From NCBI RefSeq assembly GCF_017639205.1, contig NZ_CP071139.1, positions 5,023,001 through 5,087,000 of the forward strand: DNA of 64,000 bases, written 5' to 3'. Positions 1 through 8,050 of this stretch are shown in pieces. Both the position numbers and the translations under genes were made by a program. Positions within the stretch are counted from its first letter, which is position 1. Each line of letters opens with the position of its first letter. The notes under the pieces are model-generated. The model was not told where the DNA came from and made no database searches. It saw only the letters and a program-made list of their open reading frames with translations. This DNA is from Streptomyces nojiriensis (GTDB lineage Bacteria; Actinomycetota; Actinomycetes; Streptomycetales; Streptomycetaceae).

Positions 1-80
1 GCTGGGAGCTCGTCCAGGTCGTGCCCGGCCCGAACAACCCCGAGCAGCTCGTGGCCTACCTCAAGCGGGAGAAGGCATGA
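1..80 (+). CDS. DUF4177-type protein, C-terminal end only
   Basis: Only the last 25 codons are inside the window, so the start and most of the domain are missing. The tail (WELVQVVPGP, then ending YLKREKA) resembles the C-terminus of the small DUF4177 proteins common in Streptomyces, whose function is unknown. Its TGA overlaps the ATG of the following RidA gene in an ATGA junction, so the two are probably translationally coupled. The family call rests on a short stretch and is moderately certain. Confidence 0.6.
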   Translation, partial: WELVQVVPGPNNPEQLVAYLKREKA

Positions 81-547
81 GCGCCGTAGAGGCGAAGCTG
101 GCCGAGCTCGGCCTGACGCTCCCGGGCGTCGTCCCGCCGCTGGCCGCGTACCAGCCCGCCGTGCGGTCGGGCTCGTACGTCTTCACCGCGGGCCAGCTCC
201 CGATGGTCAAGGGCAGCATGCCGGTCACCGGCAAGGTCGGCGCCGAGGTCTCGCCGGAGCAGGCCAAGGAGCTGGCGGCGATCTGCGCGCTGAACGCCCT
301 GGCCGCAGTCAAGTCCGTCGTCGGTGACCTCGACAAGATCGCGCGTGTCGTGAAGGTCGTCGGCTTCATCGCCTCCGCCCCCGACTTCACGGCCCAGCCG
401 GGCGTGCTGAACGGTGCGAGCGAGCTGCTCGGCGAGGTCCTCGGCGAGAAGGGCGTCCACGCCCGCAGCGCGGTCGGCGTGGCGGTCCTGCCGCTGGACG
501 CCCCCGTCGAGGTCGAGATCCAGGTGGAGCTGGTCGCCGGAGCCTGA
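77..547 (+). CDS. RidA/YjgF/YER057c-family deaminase
   Basis: A 156-residue single-domain protein of the RidA superfamily. RidA proteins hydrolyse reactive enamine/imine intermediates released by PLP enzymes and so protect the cytoplasm. The sequence has the family's overall pattern: an early YVFTAGQLP strand, a long helix rich in Ala, and the VEIQVELVA strand at the C-terminus. The ATG overlaps the upstream stop, and a GGAGAAGG ribosome binding site lies inside the upstream gene. It is somewhat longer than the roughly 130-residue archetype because of its N-terminus, as in the YjgF-like subgroup of actinobacteria. The substrate is not inferable from sequence alone. Confidence 0.88.
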   Translation: MSAVEAKLAELGLTLPGVVPPLAAYQPAVRSGSYVFTAGQLPMVKGSMPVTGKVGAEVSPEQAKELAAICALNALAAVKSVVGDLDKIARVVKVVGFIASAPDFTAQPGVLNGASELLGEVLGEKGVHARSAVGVAVLPLDAPVEVEIQVELVAGA

Positions 548-701
548 CCCCTCGGGGTGGGTTCCGCCGGGACGGACCGGGTCGCGCACCGCGCGCTTCC
601 CGGTCCGTCCCGCCTGCTTCCCCGGGGGCCGGATCGCCCGTGGCGGCCACCGCGCCGGCCGGCCGGGACGGGAGACCCTCGAACATCGGGCCGGATGGCC
701 G

Positions 702-707
702 TAGCAT
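702..707 (+). promoter_or_regulatory. -10 element for a leaderless start
   Basis: TAGCAT lies exactly six bases before the ATG at 714, which would place transcription initiation on or next to the start codon. No purine-rich ribosome binding site precedes the ATG. No convincing -35 hexamer is visible. Confidence 0.45.
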
Positions 708-713
708 CCGGCC

Positions 714-1658
714 ATGCCGAATGGTCAGCATGGTCAGCAGCAGCCCTCCGCCGGAGGCCAGTGGTACCCGCCGGAGTGGCCCGACCGCATCCGCGCGCTC
801 GCGGACGGCTCGCTCGTCCCGGTGGAGCCGCGGCGCGCCGCCACCGTGATGCTCCTGCGCGACACCCCCGACGGTCCCGCCGTGCACATGCTGCGCAGGC
901 GGGCCTCCATGGCCTTTGCCGGGGGCGCGTACGCCTATCCGGGCGGCGGGGTCGATCCCCGCGACGAGGAGCACCAGGTCGGCTGGGCGGGTCCCTCCCG
1001 GGAGGACTGGGCGGCCCGGCTCGGGACCGACCCCCTGACCGCCCAGGCCATCGTCTGCGGTGCCGTACGGGAGACCTTCGAGGAGGCGGGCGTCCTGCTC
1101 GCCGGGCAGACCCCGGACGAGATCGTCGGTGACACCACCGGCGACGACTGGGAGGCCGACCGGCAGGCGCTGGTGGCGCGGGAGCTGTCCTTCGCGGAGT
1201 TCCTCGACCGCCGCGGCCTGCGGCTGCGCTCCGACCTGCTCGGGGCCTGGGCGCGCTGGATCACCCCCGAGTTCGAGCCGCGCCGTTACGACACCTGGTT
1301 CTTCGTCGCCGCCCTGCCCGAGGGGCAGCGCACCCGCAACGCCTCCACCGAGGCCGACCGGACCGTGTGGATCCGCCCGGCCGACGCCGCCGCCGGATAC
1401 GACAAGGGCGAGCTGCTGATGATGCCGCCGACCATCTCCACGCTGCGGTCGCTGGAGCCGTACGGGAGCGCCGGGGGCGCGCTCGCCGCCGCGGCCGGGC
1501 AGGACCTCGCCCCGGTGCTGGCCCAGGCCACGCTGGAGGACGGCGAGGTCGTGCTCAGCTGGCCGGGGCACGACGAGTTCACCAAGCGCGTCCGCCCCTC
1601 AGGTCCCGCAGGTCCCGTGGATCCCGCAGATCCCGCAGCTTCCGGAGGCCCCGCATGA
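714..1658 (+). CDS. NUDIX hydrolase
   Basis: A 314-residue NUDIX-fold hydrolase, probably cleaving a nucleoside-diphosphate-linked substrate. The RETFEEAG core of the Nudix box is present (around residue 123). The conserved glycines (YPGGGVDP) sit unusually far upstream, with about 35 residues inserted in the box, as seen in a NUDT19-like subgroup. The start is preceded by a -10 at six bases rather than a Shine-Dalgarno sequence. Its TGA overlaps the ATG of the metallo-hydrolase gene (ATGA). The Ala/Pro-rich C-terminus is low complexity. Substrate unknown. Confidence 0.85.
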   Translation: MPNGQHGQQQPSAGGQWYPPEWPDRIRALADGSLVPVEPRRAATVMLLRDTPDGPAVHMLRRRASMAFAGGAYAYPGGGVDPRDEEHQVGWAGPSREDWAARLGTDPLTAQAIVCGAVRETFEEAGVLLAGQTPDEIVGDTTGDDWEADRQALVARELSFAEFLDRRGLRLRSDLLGAWARWITPEFEPRRYDTWFFVAALPEGQRTRNASTEADRTVWIRPADAAAGYDKGELLMMPPTISTLRSLEPYGSAGGALAAAAGQDLAPVLAQATLEDGEVVLSWPGHDEFTKRVRPSGPAGPVDPADPAASGGPA

Positions 1659-2500
1659 CCGACGCCGCCGCACTGCCCGGACAGCCCCGCGGAGTCGTCA
1701 CCTCCGGGCCCGCGACCGCCCGCGCGGTGAACGTCCTGGCTCCCAACGCCTCCGCGATGACCCTCGACGGCACCAACACCTGGCTCGTGTCCGAGCCCGG
1801 ATCCGACCTCGCCGTCGTGATCGATCCCGGCCCGCTGGACGACATACACCTGCGGGCGGTCATCGCCGCCGCAGAGCAGGAGGGCAAGCGGATCGCCCTC
1901 ACCCTCCTCACCCACGGCCACCCGGACCACGCCGAGGGCGCGGGCCGCTTCGCCGAGCTCACCCGGACGAACGTCCGCGCCCTGGACCCGGCGCTGCGCC
2001 TCGGCGACGAGGGCTTGGCCGCCGGGGACGTGATCCGGACCGGCGGGCTGGAGCTGCGGGTGGTGCCGACCCCCGGCCACACCAGCGATTCGCTCTGCTT
2101 CCACCTGCCCGCCGACCGGGCCGTGCTGACCGGCGACACCATCCTGGGCCGCGGCACCACCGTCGTCGCCCACCCCGACGGCCGCCTCGGCGACTACCTG
2201 GACTCCCTGCGCCGCCTGCGCTCGCTCACGGTGGACGACGGGGTGCACACGGTCCTGCCGGGCCACGGGCCGGTCCTGGAGGACGCACAGGGCGCCGTGG
2301 AGTTCTACCTGGCCCACCGCGCGCACCGGCTCGCCCAGGTCGAGACCGCCGTCGAGAACGGCTGCCTGACCCCGGAGGCGGTCGTCGCCCAGGTCTACGC
2401 GGACGTGGACCGCTCCCTGTGGCCGGCCGCGGAATGGTCCGTCCGGGCGCAGCTGGAGTACCTTCAAGATCACGGACTGATCCCGGGAGGGCCTGAATGA
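1655..2500 (+). CDS. Metallo-beta-lactamase-fold hydrolase (LACTB2-like)
   Basis: A 281-residue zinc hydrolase of the metallo-beta-lactamase superfamily. The THGHPDH zinc motif, a GHTSDS histidine, the LTGDT aspartate and a late PGHGPV histidine make a complete two-metal ligand set. The C-terminal part (HRAHRL to the end) resembles the winged-helix tail of LACTB2-like proteins, which in characterised members act on RNA or thioesters. The ATG overlaps the upstream NUDIX stop by four bases and the 3' end overlaps the next gene by four bases, so this is the middle of a coupled three-gene run. The exact substrate is unknown. Confidence 0.87.
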   Translation: MTDAAALPGQPRGVVTSGPATARAVNVLAPNASAMTLDGTNTWLVSEPGSDLAVVIDPGPLDDIHLRAVIAAAEQEGKRIALTLLTHGHPDHAEGAGRFAELTRTNVRALDPALRLGDEGLAAGDVIRTGGLELRVVPTPGHTSDSLCFHLPADRAVLTGDTILGRGTTVVAHPDGRLGDYLDSLRRLRSLTVDDGVHTVLPGHGPVLEDAQGAVEFYLAHRAHRLAQVETAVENGCLTPEAVVAQVYADVDRSLWPAAEWSVRAQLEYLQDHGLIPGGPE

Positions 2501-2796
2501 ACACCGTGTTCCTGCTGGTAGCGCTGGTCGCGACGGCCGGATGGATCACCTCGACCGTGACGCTCCGGGTGCAGAGCCTCCAGCACAAGGCGGACCGCAT
2601 GGAGCGCCGCCTGGCGCTGGTGCTGGACCACTTCGGCATCGAGGAGCCGGAGCCGGCCGGGATGGACGAGGTACGGGCCCACCTGAGGGCCGACCGCCAC
2701 ATCTCGGCGATCAAGGAGTACCGCCGGATCACCGGCGCGGGCCTGGCGGAGGCCAAGCTGGCCGTCGACGCCCTCGCGGCGGCCGAGAAGGTCTGA
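2497..2796 (+). CDS. Small membrane-anchored protein with L7/L12-like C-terminal domain
   Basis: A 99-residue protein with an N-terminal hydrophobic segment (residues 3-17) followed by a charged helix. The C-terminal module (about residues 65-95, core ISAIKEYRRITGAGLAEAKL) resembles the C-terminal domain of ribosomal protein L7/L12, a motif seen in many small actinobacterial proteins outside the ribosome. It is coupled to the upstream hydrolase by an ATGA overlap. It is not the ribosomal stalk protein itself, because it lacks the N-terminal dimerisation domain and has a membrane anchor. Function unknown. Confidence 0.75.
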   Translation: MNTVFLLVALVATAGWITSTVTLRVQSLQHKADRMERRLALVLDHFGIEEPEPAGMDEVRAHLRADRHISAIKEYRRITGAGLAEAKLAVDALAAAEKV

Positions 2797-2815
2797 GTCG
2801 GCCCGGGGCCGGTGC

Positions 2816-3622
2816 TCAGCCCCGGCGCGGCGTCTTCGTGCCGTGCCGGGCCGTGTACTCGTCCGCCAGCCACGGCCCGAGGTCCTCGACGTAATCGCGC
2901 AGCACCTCCGGGTCTGCGACGGGATCCAGCGCGACGCGGGCCGCGGCCTCCAGCTGCGCCGCGCGTTCCGGGTAGTACATGGCGAAGATCTCCGCGGACT
3001 CGCCGAGATCGCTGGTCCAGCCGCCCCACCGCGGCATGACCAGCGTGAAGGCCGTGCGCACCAGGTGCCGGGAGAAGTGCCGGCTCAGCTTCCGGTACTC
3101 CTGCGGGGTCGAGGCCTCCCGCACCCGTGCCCGCCACGCGGGCAGCAGGTCGGCCAGGTCGCCGTTGGTCTCGCGGGCGAGCAGGCTGTCCGGCCGGTAG
3201 CGCGGCAGGTGCTCGGCCAGGTCCGCGCCGAGCAGCGGGGTGCACAGGCAGGCGAGGAACCAGCCCAGGTCGAATCGTTCCGCCTCGCTCAGCACGGCGA
3301 CCTTGTCGTGGAGCAGGATGCCGACCCCGTCGACCTCCGGGAAGTCCTCGTCGAGCCCGCGGGCGAGCACCTCGGCGGTGTCCCGGTCCTCCTCGGACGG
3401 CTCGTGGTGCAGGACGAGCAGCAGGTCCAGGTCCGACCGCCCGGGCCGGGCCGTCCCGCGCGGCACGGACCCGTAGAGGTACGCGCTGTGCAGCCGTCGG
3501 CCGTACGCCTCGCCGGTCCGGGCCCGCGCGGCCGCCACGACGCCCTTGAACTCGTCCTGCACCCGTCCGAGGGACCCCTCCCGCTCGAAGTACCCGTACG
3601 CGTCCAGCCCTCTGTGCTCCAT
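2816..3622 (-). CDS. Nucleotidyltransferase-domain protein
   Basis: A 268-residue protein with a minimal nucleotidyltransferase fold. The LYGSVPRGTA segment followed by RSDLDLLLVL is the classic GSxxRG...SDxDL signature, giving the metal-binding aspartates. An alpha-helical C-terminal part follows. Related proteins include aminoglycoside nucleotidyltransferases and toxin-antitoxin-type MNT enzymes, but no resistance specificity can be assigned. The ATG at 3622 (MEHRGLD) was preferred because residues further upstream are Arg/Pro/Ser-rich and non-conserved in appearance. It lies convergent to the L7/L12-like gene with a 19-bp gap. Confidence 0.8.
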   Translation of the reverse strand: MEHRGLDAYGYFEREGSLGRVQDEFKGVVAAARARTGEAYGRRLHSAYLYGSVPRGTARPGRSDLDLLLVLHHEPSEEDRDTAEVLARGLDEDFPEVDGVGILLHDKVAVLSEAERFDLGWFLACLCTPLLGADLAEHLPRYRPDSLLARETNGDLADLLPAWRARVREASTPQEYRKLSRHFSRHLVRTAFTLVMPRWGGWTSDLGESAEIFAMYYPERAAQLEAAARVALDPVADPEVLRDYVEDLGPWLADEYTARHGTKTPRRG

Positions 3623-3728
3623 GGCTCCACTGTGCCCGGCCGTCCGCCCGGGGCGGCGGACCGAACGCCGTGCGTCGGCCGGACCGGGCTCCGCGGGCGC
3701 CGGCGAGCGTGTCCGCGCCGGGAAAACG

Positions 3729-3765
3729 CGAAGGGGCCCGTGCCCGGTCGGGCAGGACCCCTTCG
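3729..3765 (-). terminator. Rho-independent terminator of crp
   Basis: CGAAGGGG (3729-3736) pairs perfectly with CCCCTTCG (3758-3765), with an inner TGCCC/GGGCA stem. On the minus strand the hairpin is followed shortly by TTTT. It sits 18 bp after the crp stop. Confidence 0.75.
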
Positions 3766-3782
3766 AACGGCTGTGGCCGGCG

Positions 3783-4457
3783 TCAGCGGGAGCGCTTCGC
3801 GAGGCGCTCCACGTCCAGCAGGATGACCGCACGCGCTTCCAGGCGCAGCCAGCCGCGGCCCGCGAAGTCGGCCAGGGCCTTGTTCACGGTCTCGCGCGAG
3901 GCGCCGACGAGCTGGGCGAGCTCCTCCTGCGTGAGGTCGTGCACCACGTGGATGCCCTCCTCCGACTGCACGCCGAAGCGGCGCGACAGGTCGAGGAGCG
4001 CCCGCGCCACACGGCCGGGAACGTCGGAGAAGACCAGGTCGGACATCTGGTCATTGGTCTTGCGCAGGCGGCGGGCGACGGCGCGCAGCAGCGCGGTCGC
4101 GACCTCGGGCCGGGCGTTGAGCCAGGGCTGGAGGTCGCCGTGGCCGAGGCCGAGGAGCTTGACCTCGGTCAGGGCGGTGGCGGTGGCGGTGCGCGGGCCC
4201 GGGTCGAAGAGCGACAGCTCTCCGATCAGCTCGCCGGGGCCGAGGACGGCCAGCATGTTCTCGCGACCGTCGGGGGAGGTGCGGTGGAGCTTCACCTTGC
4301 CCTCGGTCACGACATACAGCCGGTCGCCGGGGTCGCCCTCGTGGAACAGGGCGTCACCGCGTGCGAGGGTCACCTCGCCCATGGAGGCGCGGAGCTCCGC
4401 GGCCTGCTCGTCATCGAGCGCCGCGAAGAGCGGGGCGCGCCGCAGAACGTCGTCCAC
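3783..4457 (-). CDS. crp: Crp/Fnr-family cyclic-nucleotide-responsive regulator
   Basis: A 224-residue transcription factor matching streptomycete Crp in length and content. Residues 1-115 form a cyclic-nucleotide-binding beta-barrel (PGELIGELSLF, then RTATATAL). A dimer helix follows, and a C-terminal winged helix carries LTQEELAQLVGASRETVNKAL, the DNA-recognition helix-turn-helix. In S. coelicolor Crp affects germination and antibiotic production. I chose the GTG at 4457 (reading MDDVLRRAPLF) because AGGAG lies eight bases upstream; an in-frame ATG 21 codons earlier lacks such a site. A terminator hairpin lies just downstream. Confidence 0.92.
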   Translation of the reverse strand: MDDVLRRAPLFAALDDEQAAELRASMGEVTLARGDALFHEGDPGDRLYVVTEGKVKLHRTSPDGRENMLAVLGPGELIGELSLFDPGPRTATATALTEVKLLGLGHGDLQPWLNARPEVATALLRAVARRLRKTNDQMSDLVFSDVPGRVARALLDLSRRFGVQSEEGIHVVHDLTQEELAQLVGASRETVNKALADFAGRGWLRLEARAVILLDVERLAKRSR

Positions 4458-4627
4458 GAGTCTCTCTCCTATGTCGACCAGCTCAGGGGACCGTGCTCCC
4501 CATTTTGCCGGACGGCTCAAACAGTGCGATCAATCACAAGGATGCCGGACGGACGGGCGTGCTGTGCGGCGAGAGGCCAATCGGAGTGGTGTTACCTGAG
4601 GTCCGGGCGGGTGTCAGCGGCCGGCCT

Positions 4628-4633
4628 TAGGCT
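4628..4633 (+). promoter_or_regulatory. -10 element for leaderless nth
   Basis: TAGGCT is exactly six bases before the GTG at 4640. No Shine-Dalgarno sequence precedes the start, so the mRNA may begin at the start codon. Confidence 0.45.
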
Positions 4634-4639
4634 GGCCGG

Positions 4640-5575
4640 GTGTCCAATAAGCCGGTGAGAGCACAGGCCAAGGGGTCCGCCGGAGTGACGGAGCCCCAAA
4701 ATTCTGCCGTGGGCGAACATGTCCCAGTGAAGACGCCCGGGAGGGCCGCGGCCACCCCTCAGGGCAAAGTTTCGGCCAAGAAACCGAAGTCGGCCAAGCC
4801 GGAATCGCGTCTGGCCATGGTGCGCAGGGCCCGGCGCATCAACCGCGAGCTGGCCGAGATCTATCCGTACGCCCATCCGGAGCTCGACTTCCGCAATCCC
4901 TTCGAGCTGCTCGTCGCGACGGTGCTGTCCGCGCAGACCACCGACCTGCGGGTGAACCAGACGACCCCGGCCCTCTTCGCCGCCTACCCGACCCCCGAGG
5001 ACATGGCCGCGGCCGCCCCCGAGGATCTGGAAGAGCTGATCCGGCCGACCGGGTTCTTCCGGGCCAAGTCGAGGTCCCTGCTCGGCCTCTCGCAGGCCCT
5101 GCGGGACAACTTCGGCGGGGAGGTGCCGGGCCGGATAGAGGACCTGGTGACGCTGCCCGGAGTGGGCCGCAAGACCGCGAACGTGGTCCTCGGCAATGCG
5201 TTCGGTGTCCCGGGGATCACGGTGGACACCCATTTCGGCCGGCTGGTGCGCCGCTGGAAGCTGACCGAGCAGGAGGACCCGGAGAAGGTCGAGGCGGAGA
5301 TCTGCGCGATCTTCCCGAAGAGCGAGTGGACGATGCTCTCGCACCGGGTCGTCTTCCACGGGCGCCGGATCTGCCACTCGCGCAAACCCGCCTGCGGGGC
5401 CTGCCCGATCGCCCCGCTCTGCCCGGCGTACGGGGAGGGCGAGACCGACCCGGAGAAGGCGAAGAAGCTGCTCAAGTACGAGAAGGGCGGCCAGCCGGGC
5501 CAGCGGCTGACCCCGCCCCCGGACTACCCGGGCCTCCCGGCCCCGCCGCTGGGCGGGGCCGTGGCGGCGCCGTAG
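4640..5575 (+). CDS. nth: Endonuclease III
   Basis: A 311-residue bifunctional DNA glycosylase/AP lyase of base-excision repair, removing oxidised pyrimidines. The helix-hairpin-helix LPGVGRKTANVV supplies the catalytic Lys (K178) and VDTHFGRL the catalytic Asp (D196). The C-terminal C-x6-C-x2-C-x5-C iron-sulfur cluster motif (CHSRKPACGACPIAPLC) is intact. Compared with E. coli Nth there is a roughly 65-residue basic, low-complexity N-terminal extension and a Pro/Gly-rich tail. It diverges from crp. The GTG start is supported by the -10 spacing rather than a ribosome binding site, and starts further inside the extension cannot be excluded. Confidence 0.93.
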   Translation: MSNKPVRAQAKGSAGVTEPQNSAVGEHVPVKTPGRAAATPQGKVSAKKPKSAKPESRLAMVRRARRINRELAEIYPYAHPELDFRNPFELLVATVLSAQTTDLRVNQTTPALFAAYPTPEDMAAAAPEDLEELIRPTGFFRAKSRSLLGLSQALRDNFGGEVPGRIEDLVTLPGVGRKTANVVLGNAFGVPGITVDTHFGRLVRRWKLTEQEDPEKVEAEICAIFPKSEWTMLSHRVVFHGRRICHSRKPACGACPIAPLCPAYGEGETDPEKAKKLLKYEKGGQPGQRLTPPPDYPGLPAPPLGGAVAAP

Positions 5576-5731
5576 CGGGTGCCCGGAGGGCGGCGGGGCG
5601 GGGGACGGGGACGCAGGGCCGAGGGGGCGTGAAGACCTGCGGACTTGGGGACTTAGGAACGAATCGGTACCCGTACCGCGTTTGCGGTGTGGGAGACGGC
5701 GCTGGACAGGACAACGCGGACAGGGGTGCCT

Positions 5732-6454
5732 ATGACGCGCGGTACACGGGACGAGACCGGAACCACGGTGGGAGCCCGCGAGGGCGGCGGCCCGGCCGTC
5801 ACCACCGACGGCCTGCCCGGATGGCTCGACCCCGTCGTCGAGGCGGCCCGGTCCGTCCAGCCGGGACAGCTGAGCCGGTTCCTGCCGCCCGAGGACGGCC
5901 GAGGGCGGCAGTCCGCCGTGCTCGTCCTCTTCGGGGAGGGCGCCCGAGGCCCCGAGCTGCTCCTGATGGAGCGCGCCGGCACCCTGCGCTCGCACGCGGG
6001 CCAGCCGTCCTTCCCCGGTGGTGCGCTTGATCCCGGGGACGGCGATCCGCACACCACCGGCCCGCTGCGCGCCGCGCTGCGCGAGGCCGAGGAAGAAACC
6101 GGACTCGATCCTTCCGGTGTCCAGCTCTTCGGTGTGCTGCCCCGCCTCTACATCCCGGTCAGCGAGTTCGTCGTGACCCCGGTCCTCGGCTGGTGGCGCG
6201 ACCCCAGCCCGGTCGGAGCCGTGGACCTCGCCGAGACGGCGCGGGTCTTCACGGTTCCCGTGGCCGATCTCACGAACCCCGAACACCGGGTCATGACCGT
6301 CCATCCCAGCGGCCACTTGGGACCGGGATTCACCGTCGAATCGGCTCTGGTCTGGGGTTTCACCGCCGGAGTGATCGACCGGATCCTGCACTTCGCGGGC
6401 TGGGAGCGTCCGTGGGACCGCTCACGACAGGTCCCGCTCGACTGGCGCGCATGA
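5732..6454 (+). CDS. CoA pyrophosphatase-type NUDIX hydrolase
   Basis: A 240-residue NUDIX protein resembling the NudL/YeaB CoA-diphosphatase group, which cleaves CoA to 4'-phosphopantetheine and 3',5'-ADP. The RSHAGQPSFPGGALDPGD segment matches the UPF0035 signature of that subfamily, and it is followed by the Nudix box core LREAEEETGL. I chose the ATG at 5732 because an AGGGG precedes it; an in-frame GTG at 5687 has none. The stop is four bases before the MarP-like gene, so the two probably form an operon. Confidence 0.85.
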   Translation: MTRGTRDETGTTVGAREGGGPAVTTDGLPGWLDPVVEAARSVQPGQLSRFLPPEDGRGRQSAVLVLFGEGARGPELLLMERAGTLRSHAGQPSFPGGALDPGDGDPHTTGPLRAALREAEEETGLDPSGVQLFGVLPRLYIPVSEFVVTPVLGWWRDPSPVGAVDLAETARVFTVPVADLTNPEHRVMTVHPSGHLGPGFTVESALVWGFTAGVIDRILHFAGWERPWDRSRQVPLDWRA

Positions 6455-6458
6455 GACG

Positions 6459-7670
6459 GTGGCCCACGTGAACGTGCTGGACATCCTGTTGCTGCTCGCC
6501 GCCGTATGGTTCGCGATCGTCGGCTACCGCCAGGGGTTCGTCGTCGGCATCCTGTCGGTGATCGGCTTCCTCGGCGGTGGTCTCGTCGCCGTGTCCCTGC
6601 TCCCGCTGATCTGGGACCGGGTGACGGACAACGGCACCCAGGTGTCCACCACGGTCGTCGTGATCTCCGTGGTCGTGATCATCATCTGCGCCTCGATCGG
6701 GCAGGCCCTGACCACCCATCTCGGGAGCAAGCTCCGCCGCCAGATCACCTGGTCACCGGCGCGCGCGCTCGACGCGACCGGCGGGGCCCTGGTCAACGTC
6801 GTCGCGATGCTCCTGGTGGCCTGGCTGATCGGTTCCGCGCTCGCCGGGACCTCGCTGCCCACCCTGGGCAAGGAGGTCCGCAACTCCAAGGTCCTCCTCG
6901 GCGTGTCGCGGGTGCTGCCCGAGCAGGCGAACACCTGGTTCTCCGACTTCAGCTCCACCCTCGCGCGCAACGGCTTCCCCCAGGTGTTCAGCCCGTTCTC
7001 CAACGAGCCCATCACCGAGGTGCAGGCGCCCGACCCGACGCTCGCCAGCAGCCCCGTCGCCGAGCTGGCGAAGCGCTCGATCGTGAAGGTCGTCGGTACC
7101 GCGCCCAGTTGCAGCAAGGTGCTGGAGGGCACGGGCTTCGTCTTCGCGCCCGGCAAGGTGATGACCAACGCGCACGTCGTCGGCGGGGTCAGCGAGCCGA
7201 CCGTGCAGATCGGCGGCGAGGGCAGGCTGTACGACGCCAAGGTCGTGCTCTACGACTGGGCGCGCGACATCGCGGTCCTGGACGTGCCGAAGCTGAAGGC
7301 CCCGGTGCTGGAGTTCTCCGAGAAGGACGCGGCGAGCGGGAACGACGCGATCGTCGCCGGCTTCCCGGAGAACGGCGGGTACGACGTCCGCTCGGCCCGC
7401 GTCCGCGGGCGGATCAACGCCAACGGCCCGGACATCTACCACCGCGGCACGGTCCGACGGGACGTCTACTCGCTGTTCGCGACGGTCCGCCAGGGCAACT
7501 CCGGCGGACCGCTGCTGACGCCCGACGGCAGGGTGTACGGAGTCGTCTTCGCGAAGTCCCTCGACGACCCCAACACCGGTTACGTGCTGACGGCGGACGA
7601 GATCCGCGACGACATCCGGTTCGGCAAGGACGCCGTGCGCCGGGTCGACAGCCAGGGCTGCGCGCTCTGA
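6459..7670 (+). CDS. MarP-type membrane serine protease (CvpA + trypsin-like)
   Basis: A 403-residue acid-resistance-type periplasmic protease. Residues 1-135 contain four hydrophobic segments of the CvpA/colicin V production family. Residues 200-390 are a chymotrypsin-fold protease with His239 (TNAHVV), Asp270 (ARDIAVLD) and Ser348 (RQGNSGGPLL). Cys218 and Cys401 sit where M. tuberculosis MarP has its stabilising disulfide, which supports the assignment. The domain faces outside the membrane. In mycobacteria MarP maintains intrabacterial pH by activating a peptidoglycan hydrolase; its role in this organism is inferred only. The start may be the GTG at 6459 or the GTG at 6468. Confidence 0.9.
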   Translation: MAHVNVLDILLLLAAVWFAIVGYRQGFVVGILSVIGFLGGGLVAVSLLPLIWDRVTDNGTQVSTTVVVISVVVIIICASIGQALTTHLGSKLRRQITWSPARALDATGGALVNVVAMLLVAWLIGSALAGTSLPTLGKEVRNSKVLLGVSRVLPEQANTWFSDFSSTLARNGFPQVFSPFSNEPITEVQAPDPTLASSPVAELAKRSIVKVVGTAPSCSKVLEGTGFVFAPGKVMTNAHVVGGVSEPTVQIGGEGRLYDAKVVLYDWARDIAVLDVPKLKAPVLEFSEKDAASGNDAIVAGFPENGGYDVRSARVRGRINANGPDIYHRGTVRRDVYSLFATVRQGNSGGPLLTPDGRVYGVVFAKSLDDPNTGYVLTADEIRDDIRFGKDAVRRVDSQGCAL

Positions 7671-8050
7671 GGCGCCGCTCCCGCCGGGTCCCTACGTCCG
7701 TGGATGGCGCAGGCGCGCGGAGACCCAGCGGGCCCGTCGGCGCAGGATGAGCGGAATCCCGAGGCGGGGGTCGTGGCCGTGCCGGCCGGCCCTCTCGTGG
7801 GTGCCCGGCGTAGCTGCCGAGCGGCGTTCGTGCGCGGTGTCACCGTAGTCGTGCGTCCAGCTCATACTCCGAGCTCTGCCCGTGGCCCAAGGTCCGTAAC
7901 CCCGTCAGGGGCGGCCAATTGGCCTATGCGCCGGGCAATTGAATGCTCGTAAGACAAGCGCACGATCGAACTCCCGCCCGTTCAGGGGGCGGTCGCCGGT
8001 CCGCGCCCGTTCGGCGGCCCGTTCGGCGGCGCGGCGACCGGCCGCCCCCG
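7671..8050. other. 380-bp intergenic stretch between converging genes
   Basis: No open frame here has convincing coding character. The left half is featureless GC-rich DNA. Around 7905-7955 composition drops (CCAATTGG, then GGGCAATTGAATG). The right end forms a large hairpin next to the stop of the epoxide-hydrolase-like gene, listed separately. Confidence 0.5.
7985..8049 (-). terminator. Large GC-rich hairpin downstream of the hydrolase gene
   Basis: GGGGGCGGTCGCCG (7985-7998) pairs with the segment 8032-8049 (CGGCGACC, then GCCCCC after a short bulge). The loop carries two copies of CCCGTTCGGCGG. It abuts the stop codon at 8051. There is no U-tract, as is common for Streptomyces terminators. 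Confidence 0.5.

Noticed and set aside
7580..7843. An 87-codon minus-strand frame overlapping the MarP-like gene's 3' end
   Set aside because: It overlaps a clear gene, lacks a good start signal and translates to Arg/Ala/Pro-rich sequence.
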